The position numbers and the translations under genes are program-made. Shown piece after piece: positions 59,273-64,000 of a stretch of 64,000 bases of DNA. Position 1 is the stretch's first letter, and every line of letters begins with the position of its first letter. Under the pieces are notes generated by a model. That model had not been told where the DNA came from. It worked only from the letters and a program-made list of their open reading frames with translations, and ran no database searches. The stretch spans positions 5,346,208 through 5,410,207 of the forward strand of contig CM060203.1 of assembly GCA_030562195.1 (NCBI GenBank), in the 5' to 3' direction. The stretch is from Nipponacmea schrenckii. Lineage: Eukaryota; Mollusca; Gastropoda; Lottiidae.

Positions 59273-61166
59273 ATCAATAGTTACTAATATTGAATGGATC
59301 AGGATACAGCTTTTGACAGCAGCAATATCATATACCTCCTATCCTGTACAATTTGTTAAAAACTATACATAGGAGAAACAAAAAATAAATTAAGAACTGA
59401 ATTCAATGGCACGGATTTGATATAAATAATAATCTGGATATAATCTGTGGCTCTACATTTCAAGTCTAGGGCATAGTAAGACAACATAATTATCATTTTC
59501 ACATTTTAACAATATTATTACCCATCACCTCTTGATGAACAATACATATAACTGGCCTTTCATAAAGTTAGATGTATCTATTTGTTTCAGAAAACTTTAT
59601 TTTACGCATTCTATTTTTTGACACTTTACCTGCACATCACAGTAATTGATGTTACTGAATTTTTAATGCTTTCGTTATTTCAATTTTTATATCATTTTAA
59701 AGCCACTTTCATCTATCATTGGAAAAGCGAAAGGGGCGGGGGAGGGGGGAATGTGATAAGGTTTTGCAAACGTGCCCATTGATGACTAGATATTCCCGTC
59801 TAGGTCAATATCACAACTTGATGATTATACGTTAAATAAATTGAATCTCGTATGGCCACATCCTCATAGAACGGGCAGAGCTAAGGTCTTTTTTACTTTT
59901 CTAGATGTCAATAAACACATGCATTGACTCTTAGAAATCGTTCAATAGCCTGCGCCCTCGACCGTCTGATGTATTTTGTCTATCACAATAGCCCGATCCT
60001 TAATCCTATAGAGGGATTAAGATGTTGGCGGTCATGGAGAAAGGAAGTCATTATTCATTGACAACCTTCACTGTATTAGAATTTATTGACAATTTTATGA
60101 GGTGCAGGGATGCAAGGGGAGAACCTTAAGCTAGGTCGAGAGGGGTGGGGGTGGGGTAGGCTGAATAATTTCATACATGTATCTATAACTGATATCACAG
60201 CTGTCTGGTTGGGTTGCGGCAATTTCAGCTTATCTTGCATACGTAAGGAAAAGCCCAAGGAACTACAGAAATTTTTAGGGAAGACTCGGATTGGGTGCTC
60301 CACTATCGTAGTTCTAATTCAATGATTTATGAACACGTTTTTGTACCAGTAGTTTGGATAGACTTTGACATGAATGTCTTAGGTTTAAAATACAATCTGA
60401 CTTCCTTCAACTCAAGAACAAAACACATACCTATATTCTGCGGAAACAGTTGATAACAGGAAGATAATGCAATACAAACCTAACAAAATCAAAATCCTTA
60501 TCGTGCACCCTATTACGATAACGGATTTCAACTCGGGATCCGCCCAGAACAATATAAATTACAATAGATATTTGTCACTGTCAGCCTAAACCGTCATCAT
60601 CCCGTCACGCTTCGTGGAGTATCCTTTAAACCACGAGGTACTGGATGCTAATCAGACAGTATTTTTACACCTGTCACAGGTAAAACAAGTCGAATTTAAC
60701 AGATTTCTTCAAAATTGTGAAATTTTTGTGAATATCGGGGAAAGGAATCGCCGGCTTCTCTTTAAAGACATTTAGACACTTGGAAGGGTAACTGCTATTT
60801 TTTGTTAACCTCAATGATTATATTGAGAAAAGATATTGAGTATAAAGTGGATTGAAATTTATGAAACGAGATAGAAAAAAACGTACTCTAAAACCTCGGA
60901 TGTAAAAATTGTCGGACTTAATCTCACAAAAAACGGACATTTATTCACCTATTATAATATAGTAAGAGTTACAACAAAAACTCAGGTGTATATTAAAAGT
61001 GATACAAATGAAAATAATGAAGTAAAACACAACTGGGAGGATAGCTTATATCTAGTGAAGGAAAAGCTTAAAAACTGTTTAAAAAATAAAAAAAAAGTGT
61101 TGATACTTATAATATTTATTTGATATTACGACTATATTATCGTCCTTCTGTAATCAGACTATAGCA

Positions 61167-61362
61167 ATGATTGGAGTAATATTTGTTACGGTGTGTCTAG
61201 GACTACGAGTTGTTTTAGGGTACCCTGGTGGAGCCCCTTCCTCAGCCTGTGTCTATCTTCTTCCTAAACATGGATACCCACATTTTGAGCCTCAGACTTC
61301 AATCAGCCCCTTTGAACTGGTGTTATCATCGGCTACATACAGCCCTGGTCAGGAGATGGAAG
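61167..61362 (+). CDS. Reeler-domain secreted protein, first exon (partial)
   Basis: Starts MIGVIFVTVCLGLRVVLG, a hydrophobic signal peptide, followed by YPGGAPSSACVYLLPKHG and SPFELVLSSATYSPGQ. The GAPxxAC...P.HG...SP(F/Y)...TY.PGQ pattern is the start of the Reeler (reelin N-terminal-like) domain found in secreted defence proteins, ferric-chelate-reductase-like proteins and related invertebrate proteins. 65 codons plus one base, donor GAAG|GTAAGA at 61363. Later exons are not seen: the next 0.7 kb has none, then comes the 36-bp array, and the rest may lie beyond the window. Which Reeler protein it is cannot be told. Confidence 0.75.
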
Positions 61363-62039
61363 GTAAGAATAAATTCAGTCGTCAGTCTTACTTTATGTTT
61401 TTGAATTATTTTTGACAAAACCATGCGGTATTATTTGAGGTATTAACTATGTCCGTTTAAACAATATTTCTACATTAAAAATCAATAAATGCTTACAGTT
61501 GATAGCGTAGGCAATCATAATACAAGGATATTTTGAAATAAAGAAAGAACAAAAAAAGTACATAAATACAATTAGCGGGATCTAATATGATATGAGTCAA
61601 TCTCGAGTTTCTGACGCTCTCGGAACTAGTTGACAGAATTAAGAGACAACTTTTACTACACTAGAAATTAAAAAGTCATAAAATGTGTAAAAATGTCGGT
61701 GATTTATTATAATTTGTCTTTGAAGTGACTTCATAATTTTGTTTTTACGTTTTGTAACTAAATGTCAAATAATCCGCATTAAGTTTCTGACTTGAGACGG
61801 AAGCGGATTTTAAATTCAGTCCACTGTTTAACTCAATCTAGATATATATTATAAACAAACCGAGGTTTTTCTTGGCCAATAGACATTTTACACACATTTA
61901 TAGGTAATGAGGGAAATGCATATCATATTATGTCGTTTGAAGGAATTATATATGTCAAACTTATATCACCCATGTTTCTAAATTGTCTAATTCGCACCAT
62001 ATGTATGACATACGTAACTAATATTACTCAAATCACGCA
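61363..62039. other. Probable intron 1 of the Reeler gene
   Basis: No further Reeler exon and no repeat recognised in this AT-rich stretch. Confidence 0.4.
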
Positions 62040-63205
62040 TACTACGCACATAATTCATATTATTCTCATTATTCATACTACTTACATTACTCATCACTCA
62101 TACTACTCACATCACGCATACTACTCACATTACTCATAAAATTAACATCACGCATACTACTCACATTACTCATACTACTCACATTACTCATACTACTCAC
62201 ATTAATCATAATACTAACATCACGCATACTACTCACATTACTCATAATACTAACATCACGCATACTACTCACATTACTCATAATACTGACATCACGCATA
62301 CCATTCACATTAATCATAATACTAACATCACACATACTACTCACATTACTCATAATACAAACATCACGGATACTACTCACATTACTCATAATACCAACAT
62401 CATGAATACTCCTCACATTACTCACAATTCTAACATCATTTATACTGCTCACATTACTCATAATACTATCATCACACATACTACCCACATTAGTTAAATA
62501 CTAACATCACTCATAATACTCACATTACTCACAATTCTAACATCACTTATACTACTCAAAAACTCATAATACTAACATCACGCATGCTACTCACATAACT
62601 CATAAAAATAACATCACGCATAATATTACTCAAACCACAAACATCACACATACTACTCACAATACTCATAATTCTAACATCAAACATACTACTCACATTT
62701 CTCATAAAACTAACATCACACATACTACTCACATTACTCATAATACTAACATCACGCATACTTCTCAAATTACTCATAAAACTAACATCACGCATACTAC
62801 TAACGTTACTCATAATACTAACATCACTCATACTACTCACATTACTCATAAAACTAACATCACGCATACTACTCATATTGCTCATAATACTAACATCACG
62901 CATACTACTCACATTACTTATAATACTAACATCACGCATACTTCTCAAATTACTCATAAAACTAACATCACGCATACTACTAACGTTACTCATAATACTA
63001 ACATCACTCATACTACTCAAATTACTCATTAAACTAACATCACGCATACTACTCATATTGCTCATAATACTAACATCACGCATACTACTCACATTACTTA
63101 TAATACTAAAATCACTCATACTACTGACATTATTATAATACTCATACCAAACATACTACTCGCATTATTATAATACTAACATCACGTATACTACTAACAT
63201 TTCTC
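62040..63205 (+). repeat. 36-bp minisatellite, about 30 copies
   Basis: The unit is catcacgcatactactcaca followed by 'ttactcataatactaa'. Because 36 is a multiple of 3 and the unit has no stop in some frames, long open frames appear on both strands (minus 62087-62488 and 62556-63119, plus 62878-63138), reading as a 12-residue repeat (VSIMSNVSSMRD on minus). A block of about 180 bp starting near 62760 is repeated near 62940. Most likely non-coding. Confidence 0.94.
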
Positions 63206-63419
63206 ATGCTACTGAACTCTTACATAAACAAAATAACTTGTACAGCTTCCAAATCTCATTTTATAACAAACACTCAAATAAAAATATACAATTTATTTGG
63301 CACTAGGGAACTACACAATATGAATATGAAACATTATCATATAATTGAATAAAAGAAAGAAGGACAAATTCCTTCTAAATTATGAAAATGAACTAAAATT
63401 AGAAACCCCTACTTTGGGG
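63206..63419. other. Short non-coding stretch
   Basis: AT-rich sequence with nothing recognised, between the array and a small inverted-repeat element. Confidence 0.35.
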
Positions 63420-63536
63420 TAGAATGGTAGAATGAAATTATACTATATAAGGCAGTCCCCAATATATGGGACTACACAAATGCTTACATTTGTTCATTTT
63501 GGCCTTATATAGTATAATTTCATACTACTATTCTAT
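63420..63536. mobile_element. Small hairpin MITE, 117 bp
   Basis: Left arm tagaatggtagaatgaaatt plus 'atactatataaggc' faces right arm 'gccttatatagtat' plus 'aatttcatactactattcta', about 33 paired bases with few mismatches and a loop of about 50 bases. It looks like a short terminal-inverted-repeat element. No clear target duplication. Confidence 0.75.
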
Positions 63537-63604
63537 CTTATGTAGATAAGAGCAGTTTATAACATTCAAGGTAATACTTCTATCGTCTGCTAATCGCGCG
63601 CTTT

Positions 63605-63618
63605 TGATCACGTGATCA
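63605..63618. promoter_or_regulatory. Perfect 14-bp palindrome with E-box core
   Basis: TGATCACGTGATCA, containing CACGTG, next to 'gcgcgc'. It looks like a promoter-type element between the Reeler side and the minus-strand frame. Only the palindrome is seen; the function is a guess. Confidence 0.3.
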
Positions 63619-64000
63619 GTTTTGTCTTCTGCCATATTGACTGCAGGCTGCTGTTTTGATTAACCACCTCCTAGGAAAAGTAAGACTTTGTACATTTTGG
63701 GTACAAGTAGTAGGCTGTACATAATTACAAGAGCGTTCACTGACATTATGAGAAATACTAGGTATAGAAGTGGAAATAGTCAAATAATTAGAATTCACAA
63801 CAGAGTTTCTAGGTTGATGAACAGTTCTAACACTTTGGTTCTGTAACTGGGACATTCCTTGGCACTGGAAAGGGAGCATTCCTTGGTTCTGTAACTGGGG
63901 CAGTCTTTGGAGGGATGCTGAAGACATCAAATTCAAATTTGTTGATGGTCGTGGTGTCTGTATCCCAATAGTTGAAGAATTAACCTGTACAGGAAGAGAT
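63616..64000 (-). CDS. Open frame running off the right edge, unrecognised
   Basis: The frame is open from the window edge to a TGA at 63616-63618, about 127 codons. The translation is rich in Gln, Asn, Ser and Thr, with short similar stretches (LPQLQNQGM, LPFQCQGM, SQLQNQSV) and a Cys-containing end. No ATG is certain and no family is recognised. It could be the last exon of a gene to the right or chance; the composition is less AT-driven than most spurious frames here. A candidate acceptor (TTCCTGTACAG) lies just inside the edge. Confidence 0.35.
   Translation of the reverse strand, partial: SLPVQVNSSTIGIQTPRPSTNLNLMSSASLQRLPQLQNQGMLPFQCQGMSQLQNQSVRTVHQPRNSVVNSNYLTISTSIPSISHNVSERSCNYVQPTTCTQNVQSLTFPRRWLIKTAACSQYGRRQN

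Larger units (their letters stand above)
56871..61166. other. Intergenic stretch upstream of the Reeler gene
   Basis: No supported exon. It has a 45-bp perfect tandem duplication (about 57520-57608), the four-unit 27-bp repeat at 59163-59272 and two G-rich tracts (59731-59749 and 60139-60156). Short frames at 58374, 59582 and 60110 lack motifs. Confidence 0.4.

Noticed and set aside
59731..59749. G-rich tract as a G-quadruplex site
   Set aside because: It has only three separated G runs, and nothing around it suggests a regulatory role.

Overview
The window is AT-rich, intron-rich animal DNA, most likely from a mollusc and possibly a gastropod. Three things support this. It carries an ecdysone-receptor (EcR) gene of the lophotrochozoan kind. 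It carries a pearl-like repeat with about 160-bp core units and an (ACGG)n tract, a type known from molluscs. Its introns are short, with many tandem arrays, tRNA-derived SINEs and MITEs. The species call is inference. There is one 500-base assembly gap (1936-2435).

Layout. 1-9200: no recognisable gene; dispersed repeats and the pearl-like element (5778-6813). 9234-16096, + strand: an EcR/NR1H-type nuclear receptor. I could splice eight coding exons in phase into a 469-residue protein with a complete DNA-binding domain and a ligand-binding domain. The exon carrying the nuclear-receptor signature occurs twice in tandem, and the upstream copy is broken by a stop at its 3' end. 16100-39500: no gene I can defend; several minisatellites and repeats. 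39582-41078, + strand: an unrecognised two-exon gene of 408 residues. 42917-54900, - strand: CFAP69, a ciliary central-apparatus protein. I rebuilt 22 coding exons in phase into 934 residues, close to the 941 of human CFAP69. Its first exon and promoter are repeated nearly identically upstream (56423-56545), and the second copy is split by an 893-bp insertion. 61167-61362, + strand: first exon of a secreted Reeler-domain protein whose remainder is not seen. 63616-64000, - strand: an open frame running off the window edge, unrecognised.

The strongest unusual theme is the link between tandem arrays and splice sites in CFAP69. The array in intron 4 is built from the 3' splice site and first ~31 nt of exon 5, so the intron carries many decoy acceptors whose exon-like parts hold in-frame stops. 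The array in the last intron has a unit resembling the acceptor and start of the last exon, and exon-like sequence sits at both of its ends. Together with the broken EcR exon and the duplicated CFAP69 first exon, the window shows small tandem duplication repeatedly remodelling exon ends. Any of the near-identical duplications could also be a haplotype-merging error of the assembly; read depth and spanning long reads would decide. The genes do not form an obvious functional unit: one is a hormone-receptor-type transcription factor, one a ciliary component, one secreted, and the rest are unknown.
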